Shown here in pieces: positions 43,175 through 51,949 of a DNA stretch of 64,000 nucleotides. The translations under genes were made by a program, and so were the position numbers. The notes below the pieces were generated by a model. It was not told where the DNA came from and ran no database searches. It saw only the letters and a list, made by a program, of their open reading frames with translations. Location: contig CANQSA010000001.1 in the NCBI GenBank assembly GCA_947626415.1, forward strand, positions 62,001 to 126,000, in the 5' to 3' direction. Origin of the DNA: an uncultured Lachnospiraceae bacterium (GTDB taxonomy: Bacteria; Bacillota; Clostridia; Lachnospirales; Lachnospiraceae). Each line of letters starts with the position of its first letter. The stretch's first letter is position 1.

Positions 43175-43208
43175 GGTTTTATTGACGGTGACAAAAGGGG
43201 GAATTCCT

Positions 43209-45647
43209 GTGCTTTTTAAAAAAGATACCAATACAGAACCGCTTAAGATCATAGCCAAAAACGGAATGGAACTGGATCCGGAACAGGTCTTTTATGTGGA
43301 CGGCAGTCTGGAAAATACCGATTCGGAGCTGCCTTCTGTCTATTCTTCTCTGGAAATGGCCATTCAGGAGGCACGGAACGGAACCGAAGAACAGCCGTTT
43401 CGCATCTATCTGGAGCCAGGGATGTATCTGCTGTACGGCGGAGCCGGAGAACCCGGTATTCGGATTCCGTGGGACTATCTGGAACTGATCGGACTCGGCG
43501 AGGATCCGTCTGCGGTTGTGATCGCGGACAACCGCGGGATTATGGCCGGCTGTACCACGCATTCAGAAACGGTTGAAATCGCCGGAACGCATTTTACGGC
43601 CAAAAACCTCACGTTCCTGAATTTCTGCAACTGCGATTATCCCTATCGGTACAACCCGTCCTTAAACCAGCGGATGCGGACTTCTGCCCTGACGCGCGCT
43701 CACTGTATCGCTGCGGCGGAAGACCGGAAGCCGGATGATCTTACCTTTATACATGTGAATTTTATCGGCATGGAGGAGACTGTGATGCTCCGCAGCGTTC
43801 CCCATGTTTTATTTCAGAACTGTACCATTCAGGGAACCCGGGATTTTATCGGCGGCGGGGATATGCATGTCTTCGAGCATTGTACCATAGAATGTTTGGA
43901 TAACTATCCGGTTTTCTGCGCCGGCAGGGACGGTACGGCATTTTTCGACTGTACCTGGAAACTCGGTTTTAAGGAGCCGCAGCATTTGTATCTGGCACAT
44001 CACTATTCCGCCCTGTTTCTGAAACAATGCAGATTTGAAGACACAAACGGCACGCTGCAGGATATCTACTGGAGCCAGTATCCGGTTCCGGGCATCCCTT
44101 GTCTTTATTCCGCGCTTACCAAAGACGGCAGCCCGATCCGCATTTTACCGGAGCACTGCGGGCTGGAGCTTACAGACGCACAATGCGAAAATATGACGGC
44201 GGCGCATCTGCTCGGACAAAGCGGAGCTGAACCGCCGGAGCCGATCCATATCCGCATTTCCAAATCGATCACGATTACGGATGGAGAACAGAACTGCTAT
44301 ATCGGCGCCTCTGTATTTCCGCCGTCGGCCAATCAAAATCTGACCTGGAATTGCAAGAATACCTACCTGCATCTGCAGGTTCCCACAGCCGAAGAGCTTG
44401 CGGAATCCAAGCTGTCAGCTCCGATTTTCTCCGAAGGACGGGCAGCAGGTTCCATTGTCCGACTGGAAGGCAGGAATCCTACAGAGCATCCGGTTTCCGT
44501 CATGGTAACGGCAGCCACAGTCAACGGGATTTCAGCCCAATGTGAAGTTACGATCATCCCACCCGTACTGGAAAGTCCGCGCATGATCCGGCAGCCTCAG
44601 ATTCTGATTCAGGACGGAACCGCCGTTTTGGATTATAAACTGGAAACAAACGGTTATCCGGATGAAAGCCGGATCATCTGGTATTATTTAAATAATTCTG
44701 AAAAAGGCAATATTCTGGCCCCCATTGAATGTTCCGCTCCCGGTACGCCATGCAGGATACACCGGCTTACCTATGGAGACGCGGGCAAATATCTGATCGC
44801 CACTTTAGAGCCCAAACACAGCCGCAGCAAAGCCGGCCGGCCGGTGCAGATTACCTCTTCCCGGCGAGTCACCTTAAAAGATGTTCCGGGAAACGGGATC
44901 GGCAAATACAATTATCGGACTGATTTTTCCACGTTTCCTACGGACTGGAATGCGGAAAGCATTAACGGCGGCTGGCAGATTGACGCGATTCAGCCGGCCG
45001 ACACTCCGCAGACTCGCCTCCCATCCACCGAACTTCCGTGGATGTACGGCATCGGTGTACAGGGAGCGGACCGACAAGCCGGACTTCTGACCACAGGATT
45101 TGGCGGCAGACTGCTATATCGAGTGGAATTAGACAGAGTGAAACTGATGGTACAGCAGACCGGATTCGATTCCACCTTTGCGCTGGTCATCAACCCGGAA
45201 CGAACCGACGGGACCGGTTTTGAAGGCGCGGACGGACAATATCTGGATCTCTTTATCAAATTTGACATCGATACCCAAACCGGATATGGCCTGCGGATTT
45301 CACGTACAACGGCATACAGCAATGCCGCTTCGTTTACCTTGTGCCAATATCATAACGGTATCGCCACACAACTGACCGCACCTTGCTACGCGGCGGCATT
45401 TACTTCTCCCTGCCGGATCATTCTGAAGACACGGGACCAGATGCTGTTCGCGCAGATCACAAGCAAGGCAAAACCGACCGGCGAGCAGACAGAGCAGGGC
45501 TTACCGATGGAGATTGCGCTAAGCACCGCGATCGAAGAAAACTATTATTACAGCATGGGGCTTCTGTATACCGGCAAAATCGAGGAAGGTTCCCGGCTGC
45601 AGCTTCGGAAGCTGAAGATCACCTATGAAGGGAGAAACAAATCATGA
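43209..45647 (+). CDS. Large pectinesterase-like right-handed beta-helix protein with Ig-like region
   Basis: An 812-residue protein. Residues about 20-290 form a pectin-esterase-like beta-helix: RIYLEPGMYLLYGG, FQNCTIQGTRDFIGGG, then repeated CTIE/CTW turns. The DFI motif Asp is kept but the usual QDTL glutamine-aspartate is replaced by MEETVML, so esterase activity is doubtful. From about 440-590 the sequence looks like bacterial Ig-like domains, followed by a lectin-like C-terminal region. There is no signal peptide. The GTG at 43209 has AAGGGGG seven bases upstream and is preferred to a TTG at 43146, which lies in the promoter. Its stop overlaps the start of argH. Confidence 0.7.
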   Translation: MLFKKDTNTEPLKIIAKNGMELDPEQVFYVDGSLENTDSELPSVYSSLEMAIQEARNGTEEQPFRIYLEPGMYLLYGGAGEPGIRIPWDYLELIGLGEDPSAVVIADNRGIMAGCTTHSETVEIAGTHFTAKNLTFLNFCNCDYPYRYNPSLNQRMRTSALTRAHCIAAAEDRKPDDLTFIHVNFIGMEETVMLRSVPHVLFQNCTIQGTRDFIGGGDMHVFEHCTIECLDNYPVFCAGRDGTAFFDCTWKLGFKEPQHLYLAHHYSALFLKQCRFEDTNGTLQDIYWSQYPVPGIPCLYSALTKDGSPIRILPEHCGLELTDAQCENMTAAHLLGQSGAEPPEPIHIRISKSITITDGEQNCYIGASVFPPSANQNLTWNCKNTYLHLQVPTAEELAESKLSAPIFSEGRAAGSIVRLEGRNPTEHPVSVMVTAATVNGISAQCEVTIIPPVLESPRMIRQPQILIQDGTAVLDYKLETNGYPDESRIIWYYLNNSEKGNILAPIECSAPGTPCRIHRLTYGDAGKYLIATLEPKHSRSKAGRPVQITSSRRVTLKDVPGNGIGKYNYRTDFSTFPTDWNAESINGGWQIDAIQPADTPQTRLPSTELPWMYGIGVQGADRQAGLLTTGFGGRLLYRVELDRVKLMVQQTGFDSTFALVINPERTDGTGFEGADGQYLDLFIKFDIDTQTGYGLRISRTTAYSNAASFTLCQYHNGIATQLTAPCYAAAFTSPCRIILKTRDQMLFAQITSKAKPTGEQTEQGLPMEIALSTAIEENYYYSMGLLYTGKIEEGSRLQLRKLKITYEGRNKS

Positions 45648-47029
45648 AGCTTTGGGGAGGAAGATTTACCAAAGAAACCAATGAACTCGTTCATAATTTT
45701 AACGCATCCATTTCTTATGACAGCAGATTTTATAAGCAGGATATCGAAGGCAGCATTGCTCATGTCACCATGCTGGCAAAGCAGGAAATTCTGACTGCAG
45801 AGGAATGCGGCGCGATCATTGAAGGATTAAACGGGATTGCCCGGGATATCGAAAACGGCACGCTGGAGATTACCGGGGAATATGAAGATATCCACAGCTT
45901 TGTGGAATCTAATCTGATCGCCCGGATCGGCGAACCCGGAAAGAAGCTGCACACAGGCCGGAGCCGCAACGATCAGGTAGCGCTGGATATGAAGCTTTAT
46001 ACCCGGGATGAGGTGGCTGCTGTCGATCATCTGGTCCGGAAACTGATGCTGGTTTTGCACCGTCTGATGCAGGAGCATCTGACAACGTATATGCCCGGTT
46101 TTACCCATCTGCAGAAAGCGCAGCCCATTACGCTGGCACACCATTTCGGCGCTTACTTCGAGATGCTGAAACGGGACAGAGGACGGCTGGCGGATATCTA
46201 TGACCGCATGAACTACTGCCCCATCGGTTCCGGCGCGCTGGCAGGCACCACCTATCCGCTGGACCGCGCTTATACCGCTTCTCTGCTTAACTTTGCCGGT
46301 CCTACCTTAAACAGTATGGATTCCGTGGCGGACCGGGATTATCTGATCGAATTTTTAAGCGCGCTTTCTACCGTTATGATGCATTTAAGCCGCTTTTGCG
46401 AAGAGATCATCCTCTGGAATTCCAACGAATACCGGTTTATCGAACTGGACGACGCCTACAGCACCGGCAGCAGCATTATGCCGCAGAAAAAGAATCCGGA
46501 TATTGCCGAACTGGTACGCGGCAAGACCGGACGGGTATACGGCGCATTGATCTCTATCCTGACTACGATGAAGGGACTTCCGCTTGCCTATAATAAGGAC
46601 ATGCAGGAAGATAAGGAACTGACTTTTGACGCTATTGACACCGTAAAGGGCTGTCTGGCTCTGTTTACCGGCATGATCGATACCATGACCGTCAACAAAG
46701 AGCGGATGCGCGACAGCGCCAAAAACGGATTCACCAACGCGACAGACGCGGCCGACTATCTGGTCGGCAAGGGCGTACCGTTCCGGGACGCGCACGGCAT
46801 TGTAGGGCAGCTTGTGCTGTACTGCATTGAAAAAGGAATCGCGTTAGACGATATGTCTTTGGAAGAATATCAGGCAATCAGTCCGGTTTTCGAAGATGAT
46901 ATCTACGATGCCATCAGCCTGGAAACCTGTGTGGAAAAGCGTCTGACGATCGGGGCCCCCGGCAAAGCCGCCATGGAACAGGTCATTGCCGCAAATTCGC
47001 TCTACTTTGAAGACGCTCCGGAATTATAA
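45644..47029 (+). CDS. argH: Argininosuccinate lyase
   Basis: A 461-residue fumarase/aspartase superfamily enzyme. MKLWGGRFTKETNELVHNFN at the N-terminus, HTGRSRNDQVALDMKL and the signature GSSIMPQKKNPDIAELVRG are intact. It splits argininosuccinate to arginine and fumarate. Its ATG overlaps the previous stop (ATGA), giving translational coupling to the pectinesterase-like gene; GGGAG precedes. No other arginine gene is in the window. Confidence 0.96.
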   Translation: MKLWGGRFTKETNELVHNFNASISYDSRFYKQDIEGSIAHVTMLAKQEILTAEECGAIIEGLNGIARDIENGTLEITGEYEDIHSFVESNLIARIGEPGKKLHTGRSRNDQVALDMKLYTRDEVAAVDHLVRKLMLVLHRLMQEHLTTYMPGFTHLQKAQPITLAHHFGAYFEMLKRDRGRLADIYDRMNYCPIGSGALAGTTYPLDRAYTASLLNFAGPTLNSMDSVADRDYLIEFLSALSTVMMHLSRFCEEIILWNSNEYRFIELDDAYSTGSSIMPQKKNPDIAELVRGKTGRVYGALISILTTMKGLPLAYNKDMQEDKELTFDAIDTVKGCLALFTGMIDTMTVNKERMRDSAKNGFTNATDAADYLVGKGVPFRDAHGIVGQLVLYCIEKGIALDDMSLEEYQAISPVFEDDIYDAISLETCVEKRLTIGAPGKAAMEQVIAANSLYFEDAPEL

Positions 47030-47050
47030 CATATTAACCCAAACCATAGA

Positions 47051-47102
47051 AAAAACCGTCTGCCGAACTGAAATTTCCTTTCGACAGACGGTTTTCTTTT
47101 TA
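47051..47102. terminator. Bidirectional Rho-independent terminator between argH and mscS
   Basis: Arms AAAACCGTCTGCCGAA and the near complement TTCGACAGACGGTTTT around a 13-base loop, with A- and T-runs at both ends. Confidence 0.88.
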
Positions 47103-48044
47103 TGCCTTGCTGCTTACTTCTGCTTCTTCCTTCCTGGTCACATGTACATCCAGCTGATTAAACGGAATCGTAATCCCATACCGGTCAAACTGTTTTTTCA
47201 CATTCTCATTCAGATAAAACAGCACATCCCAGTAGGCTTCTGTCGGCACCCAGACACGCGCCTCCAGCACGACCTGACTTTCCGCCAGTTCCCTGACGAT
47301 CACATCATTCACTTCTTCTTCCAGTACAGACTTATTCGCATGGATCACATCCCACAATACGGATTTTGCCCGATCGATGTTCTCACTGTAACTGATTCCG
47401 ATCCGGAAATCCACCCGCCGCTTATCCTGAGAGGTCACGTTGATGATCCGGCTCCCGGTCAGCGTCCCGTTCGGGATCATGATCGTTTTATTGTCAATCG
47501 TCAAAAGCTGCGTATAGAAAAGATCGATCTTCTGCACGGTACCCTCAACGCCGTTGTTCATTTCCTCAAAGATATAATCCCCGACCTTAAACGGTTTTAC
47601 CAGTAAGATCGTGACGCCGCCTGCCAGATTGGATAACGCGCCCTGCATGGCCAAGGAGATCGCCACGCCGCCGGAACCGATCACCGCCACAAACGACGCC
47701 GACTGAATTCCGCAGACGCCGCAGATAATAACGATTAGCAGCACATATAACGCCGCCCGGATCAGCGACATCAGAAACCGGCGGACGCCGTCATCCACAT
47801 GCCCGCGCTTTAAAATATGATACACCATCTTCATCAGGCGCTTAATGAGAAAACGTCCAATGAAAAATACTAAAACAGCCAGTACCGCATTGATCAGAAA
47901 GCTCTGTATCTTCGGTATATACGATTCCAGCGTTTTAAGCAGATTACTTGCTTCTTCCAGTTTCTGGTCAATATTCTCCTGTAAACTTTCCGCTGATGCG
48001 GCGGTTTCCTCTGCCGCACGCAGTAATCCGTAAATGGAATGCAA
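47100..48044 (-). CDS. mscS: Small-conductance mechanosensitive channel (MscS family)
   Basis: A 314-residue membrane channel. N-terminal amphipathic/coiled-coil arm (about 10-45), TM segments near 50-75, 88-110 and 112-135, the pore-lining helix with GGVAISLAMQGALSNLAGG, then the VKPFKVGDYI beta domain and a C-terminal cytosolic cage. It releases solutes on osmotic downshift. The start is TTG at 48044 with AGGAGG seven bases upstream. It lies 48 bases after glgB and convergent with argH. Confidence 0.95.
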   Translation of the reverse strand: MHSIYGLLRAAEETAASAESLQENIDQKLEEASNLLKTLESYIPKIQSFLINAVLAVLVFFIGRFLIKRLMKMVYHILKRGHVDDGVRRFLMSLIRAALYVLLIVIICGVCGIQSASFVAVIGSGGVAISLAMQGALSNLAGGVTILLVKPFKVGDYIFEEMNNGVEGTVQKIDLFYTQLLTIDNKTIMIPNGTLTGSRIINVTSQDKRRVDFRIGISYSENIDRAKSVLWDVIHANKSVLEEEVNDVIVRELAESQVVLEARVWVPTEAYWDVLFYLNENVKKQFDRYGITIPFNQLDVHVTRKEEAEVSSKA

Positions 48045-48091
48045 CCTGTTTCCTCCTGACAGTCCCGCTGCCTGTCACTGTTATTTCCCTG

Positions 48092-50536
48092 CTATTTTCC
48101 TGTTTTCTTTGCGCTACGCTTCCTGGAAGCCTTTTCCACTGCTTCCTTTGCCTGTGCCTTCTTCTCCGGTTCCAGTTCCCTGGCGGCGTCCGCCTTCGCG
48201 ATCTCCCGTTCCAGTTTCTGCGCAACCGCGGATTTCCTGGACGCCGGCTTCCCGGTCGTCCGTTTTGCCGATTTTTCAGATTCGGCCTGCTTCTCCTTCT
48301 CCGTTATGGGAATATAGCGAAGCACAGTCATTCCCAGCGCCGGTACCTTGATCCGGATTGAATTTTCCCTGTCGTCACACTCGTCGGCCTTGGATGGCTT
48401 CACACGGGGATTCACAAACCCGTTTCCGCCAAACCCAGTGCTGTCGCTGTTAAAGATCTCTTTATATTTTCCTTTCTTCGGCACGCCGATCTTATAATTA
48501 TCCCGGTCGATGGTATCAAAATTGCATACAATCACCAGGAAATCCTCCTCTGCCTTGGCTTTTCTGGCAAATACCAGAATACTCTCCTCCGAAGAAATGT
48601 TATTGATCCATTCAAAGCCGTCCGGCGTATAATCCTGCTCATACAGCGCCGGTTCCTTTAAGTACAGATGATTTAACGCTTTCACGTAGTTCTGCATATC
48701 CTGATTCTTCCGGTTTTCAAGCTGGAACCAGTCGATCTGGCGGGCTTCCCACCACTCGTTATACATGGCGAATTCCTGACCCATAAACAGGAGCTTCTTG
48801 CCCGGATGCGCGATCTGGAAGCCCAGTGCCACCCGCAGGTTGGCATATCTGGCGTCCTCGTCACCCGGCATTTTATTGATCATAGAACCCTTTCCGTGAA
48901 CGACTTCATCATGGGACAATACCAGGATAAAATCCTCACTGTACGCATAGATCATGCTGAACGTCAGACCGCCGTACTGATACTTCCGGAAATACGGGTC
49001 CGTCTGCATATATCCGAGAAAATCGTTCATCCAGCCCATGTTCCATTTATAATCAAATCCCAGTCCGTCCTCTTTTACAGGCGCTGTCACCTGCGGCCAG
49101 GCCGTGGATTCCTCCGCAATCAACATCGCGTAATTCCCGCGCTTTTTAAAAATGGAATTCAGATGCTTCAAAAATTCCACCGCGTCCAGATTCTCCTTGC
49201 CGCCGTAAATATTCGGGACCCATTCTCCGTCATTCTTGCCATAGTCCAGGTACAGCATGGACGCGATGGCATCCATCCGGATTCCGTCCGCATGATACTG
49301 CTCCGCCCAGAATAACGCGTTGGCGATCAGGAAATTACTGACTTCCGGTCTTCCGTAATTATAGATCAGTGTACCCCAGTGCGGATGCGCGCCCTGTCTG
49401 GGATCCTTATGCTCATACAGGCAGGTACCGTCAAACTCCGCCATACCCCAGGCGTCCCGCGGAAAATGTGCAGGCACCCAGTCTAAAATAACGCCGATTT
49501 CCTGACGATGCATATAATCCATAAAATACATGAAATCCTGCGGCGTTCCGTACCGGCTGGTAGGCGCGTAATATCCGGAGACCTGATACCCCCAGGAGCC
49601 GTCAAACGGATGCTCCATGACCGGCATCAGTTCCAGATGAGTATACCCCATCTTTTTACAATACTCCGCCAGCATAGGCGCAATCTCCCGGTAGTTGTAA
49701 TAGGAATCCTTTCCATCTGCCTCTTCGTCTTCTTTGACCGGCGGCATCTCTTTCGTTCTCCAGGAGCCCAGATGCACTTCATAAACCGACATGGGTTTTT
49801 CTTTATTGGCCTGATTTTCCTTCTGCTTCGCGATCCAGCCGTCATCGGTCCAGGGATATCCGGTTATATCGGCCACCACAGACGCATTCGCGGGCCGCAC
49901 CTCGAACGCATTCGCATACGGATCTGTCTTTAATACATTTCCTTTCGATCTGGTCGCAATCTCATACTTATAAATAGCGCCCGTCTCCAGTTCCGGCACA
50001 AACAGTTCAAACACGCCGCTGTCTTCCCGGCGCTGCATGATGTTCCGCCTGCCGTCCCACTGATTAAAATCACCGACAACGCTGACCCGCACTGCCTCCG
50101 GCGCCCAGACCGCAAACCGCACGCCTTTCACACCGCCGATCTCCATGGGATGCGCGCCCAGCAGCTTATAAATCTCATAATGGATCCCTGCATTGAACTT
50201 CTTCAGATCCGCTTCCGGAATCGAAGGCGGGAACGCATAAGCGTCATATCGGATATCTTCTTTTCCTTCGTCGTAAAACGCATGCAGCCGGTACATTCCC
50301 GTTACCTTCTTCGGCAGCAGAACGGAGAAAAACCCGGCCTCGTCCACCTTATCCATCTCATACTCCTGCCCTGCGATCTGCACCGCCACTTTCCCGGCGT
50401 CCGGCACAAACGCAGAGATCAGCCTTCCGTCCTTCAGCAGCTTCTCTCCCATTACCTCAAACGGATTATCCAGATCCGCATAAACAACGCCTTCAATATC
50501 ACGCCAATTCATCAATTCATATAGTCTGTCACCCAT
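48092..50536 (-). CDS. glgB: 1,4-alpha-glucan branching enzyme with charged C-terminal tail
   Basis: An 814-residue GH13 branching enzyme. An N-terminal CBM48-like region (about 10-210) includes FAVWAPEAVRVSVVGDFNQW; the catalytic barrel shows DGIRMDAIASML (nucleophile Asp), LIAEESTAWP (acid/base Glu) and LSHDEVVHGKGSM; a beta-sandwich follows to about 745. The last 65 residues are a Lys/Ala/Glu/Arg-rich tail not found in standard GlgB. It introduces alpha-1,6 branches in glycogen. GGAGG lies seven bases before the ATG and is part of a long inverted repeat. No other glycogen genes are in the window. Confidence 0.93.
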   Translation of the reverse strand: MGDRLYELMNWRDIEGVVYADLDNPFEVMGEKLLKDGRLISAFVPDAGKVAVQIAGQEYEMDKVDEAGFFSVLLPKKVTGMYRLHAFYDEGKEDIRYDAYAFPPSIPEADLKKFNAGIHYEIYKLLGAHPMEIGGVKGVRFAVWAPEAVRVSVVGDFNQWDGRRNIMQRREDSGVFELFVPELETGAIYKYEIATRSKGNVLKTDPYANAFEVRPANASVVADITGYPWTDDGWIAKQKENQANKEKPMSVYEVHLGSWRTKEMPPVKEDEEADGKDSYYNYREIAPMLAEYCKKMGYTHLELMPVMEHPFDGSWGYQVSGYYAPTSRYGTPQDFMYFMDYMHRQEIGVILDWVPAHFPRDAWGMAEFDGTCLYEHKDPRQGAHPHWGTLIYNYGRPEVSNFLIANALFWAEQYHADGIRMDAIASMLYLDYGKNDGEWVPNIYGGKENLDAVEFLKHLNSIFKKRGNYAMLIAEESTAWPQVTAPVKEDGLGFDYKWNMGWMNDFLGYMQTDPYFRKYQYGGLTFSMIYAYSEDFILVLSHDEVVHGKGSMINKMPGDEDARYANLRVALGFQIAHPGKKLLFMGQEFAMYNEWWEARQIDWFQLENRKNQDMQNYVKALNHLYLKEPALYEQDYTPDGFEWINNISSEESILVFARKAKAEEDFLVIVCNFDTIDRDNYKIGVPKKGKYKEIFNSDSTGFGGNGFVNPRVKPSKADECDDRENSIRIKVPALGMTVLRYIPITEKEKQAESEKSAKRTTGKPASRKSAVAQKLEREIAKADAARELEPEKKAQAKEAVEKASRKRSAKKTGK

Positions 50537-50542
50537 AAAAAA

Positions 50543-50595
50543 CCTCCTGTATGCGAATTCGATCCTAGTTTGTATCTATTATCGCATACAAGAGG
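50543..50595 (-). promoter_or_regulatory. Long inverted repeat over glgB ribosome site and promoter
   Basis: Arms 50543-50556 (CCTCCTGTATGCGA, the complement of the ribosome site) and 50582-50595 (TCGCATACAAGAGG) match over 14 bases with one G-U. The outer arm overlaps the spacer of a predicted promoter, the inner arm covers the ribosome site. Confidence 0.55.
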
Positions 50596-50606
50596 TAGAA
50601 AAGCAA
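50578..50606 (-). promoter_or_regulatory. Predicted sigma-A promoter of glgB
   Basis: Minus strand TTGCTT (50601-50606), 17-base spacer, GATAAT (50578-50583). Confidence 0.5.
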
Positions 50607-50653
50607 ATCCTTTTTGGAACGGGAAGGAAATGTTTTAATCTTTTATTGTCATA

Positions 50654-51934
50654 CTATTCCCCGATATACAATTTCGGGTCTACCCACTCGCCGTTTAAGC
50701 GGAAGGAAATATGTAAATGCGGCGCCGTCACCCGGCCCGTCGCTCCCACCAGTGCGATCAGATCGCCCTGCTTTACCGTCTGCCCGGCAGAAACCAATAA
50801 AACGGAAGCATGCATATAAACAGACGAAAGTCCGTTTCCGTGATAGATCACAACCCGATTCCCCATAGTACCGGACATGCCGGAAGCATCCACGGTTCCA
50901 TCCGCAACTGCGTAAATCGGCGTTCCCATCGGCGCCGAATAATCGTCCCCGCAGTGGTATTCCACGGAACCGCCGCCAAACGGATTATAGCGGTAACCAA
51001 AATCGGAAGTCCGTCTGTGATACTGTCCGGGCAGCGGCCAGATAAAGGTGCCATTTCCCGTATAACTGCTCTCATCTGTATTGATATCGGAATCTTCCAC
51101 ATAGGTGCCGCTTTGCGTCTGTTTTTCTGCCTGCTGTGCCGCCTGTTCTGCCGCTATGGATTCCTCTCTTGCCTTGCGCGCCTCTTCTTCCTTTCTGCGC
51201 CGCTCTACTTCTTCGATTTCTTTGATATAGGCTTCTTCCTCCTGGATTCCGGAAACAGCCTCATAAATCTTCTGGTCAGTTGCATCCATCTGATTCCCGA
51301 CCTGATTCAGCTCTGCCTGCTTGTCCGATAACAGCTTTTCCAGTTCTGTTTGCTTTTCTTCCTGTTCGGATTTTAACTGCTCCAGCTTTTCTTTCCCGGC
51401 AATCATCTCTGCCTGTGCCGCTTCCATGCTCTCTTTCAGCGCCTGCAGCTTATCCAGCATCTGCCGGTCATAGGTTGTAATCTGTGAAACATATTCTGCC
51501 TGATTCAGAAAATCCGAGAAACTGTCCGCACTCAGCAGGGCAGATAAAAACTGCTTATTGCCGCGCTCATACATAAATTGAATCCGAAGCGACATATCAT
51601 GATACTGCTTATCGATTTCCGCCTCCTGTTCGGCCAGTTGTTTTTTTAACTGCGTAATCTGCTCCTGACTGTCCGAAATCTGAGACTTCAGTTCGTAAAT
51701 CCTGCTGCTGGCATCCGTCAGCCTGCTGTCAATCTCCCAGGTATAGCGCTGCAGATCATCCCATTCTCCCTGCAGTTCCTTCTGTCTGGATTCCAGAGAC
51801 GCTTTCATGGACTCATATTCCGCTTTTCTGCTCTCTGCCTCCTGCTTCTCATCCGCAGATACCGGCAGCGCCGTCAATCCCGATATGATCATACCAGCCA
51901 AAATAACCCGTAATCGTTTTCCCTTATCAATCAT
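50654..51934 (-). CDS. Secreted coiled-coil M23 (LytM-type) peptidase, EnvC-like
   Basis: A 426-residue exported protein. Signal peptide with a VSA-D cleavage site near residue 27, coiled-coil from about 30-265 rich in Glu/Gln/Lys, a Ser/Asp/Tyr-rich linker, then the LytM domain with FGYRYNPFGG, zinc His/Asp in EYHCGDD and the HLHIS motif, plus VYMHAS. It should hydrolyse or activate hydrolysis of peptidoglycan crosslinks, often at the septum as in EnvC. 15 bases after asnB, hence cotranscribed with fbp and asnB. Confidence 0.92.
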   Translation of the reverse strand: MIDKGKRLRVILAGMIISGLTALPVSADEKQEAESRKAEYESMKASLESRQKELQGEWDDLQRYTWEIDSRLTDASSRIYELKSQISDSQEQITQLKKQLAEQEAEIDKQYHDMSLRIQFMYERGNKQFLSALLSADSFSDFLNQAEYVSQITTYDRQMLDKLQALKESMEAAQAEMIAGKEKLEQLKSEQEEKQTELEKLLSDKQAELNQVGNQMDATDQKIYEAVSGIQEEEAYIKEIEEVERRRKEEEARKAREESIAAEQAAQQAEKQTQSGTYVEDSDINTDESSYTGNGTFIWPLPGQYHRRTSDFGYRYNPFGGGSVEYHCGDDYSAPMGTPIYAVADGTVDASGMSGTMGNRVVIYHGNGLSSVYMHASVLLVSAGQTVKQGDLIALVGATGRVTAPHLHISFRLNGEWVDPKLYIGE

Positions 51935-51949
51935 TTGTTCCCCTCTCTC

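Noticed and set aside
43146-43208. Longer start (TTG at 43146) for the pectinesterase-like protein
   Set aside because: This stretch matches a promoter and the GTG at 43209 has the better ribosome site.
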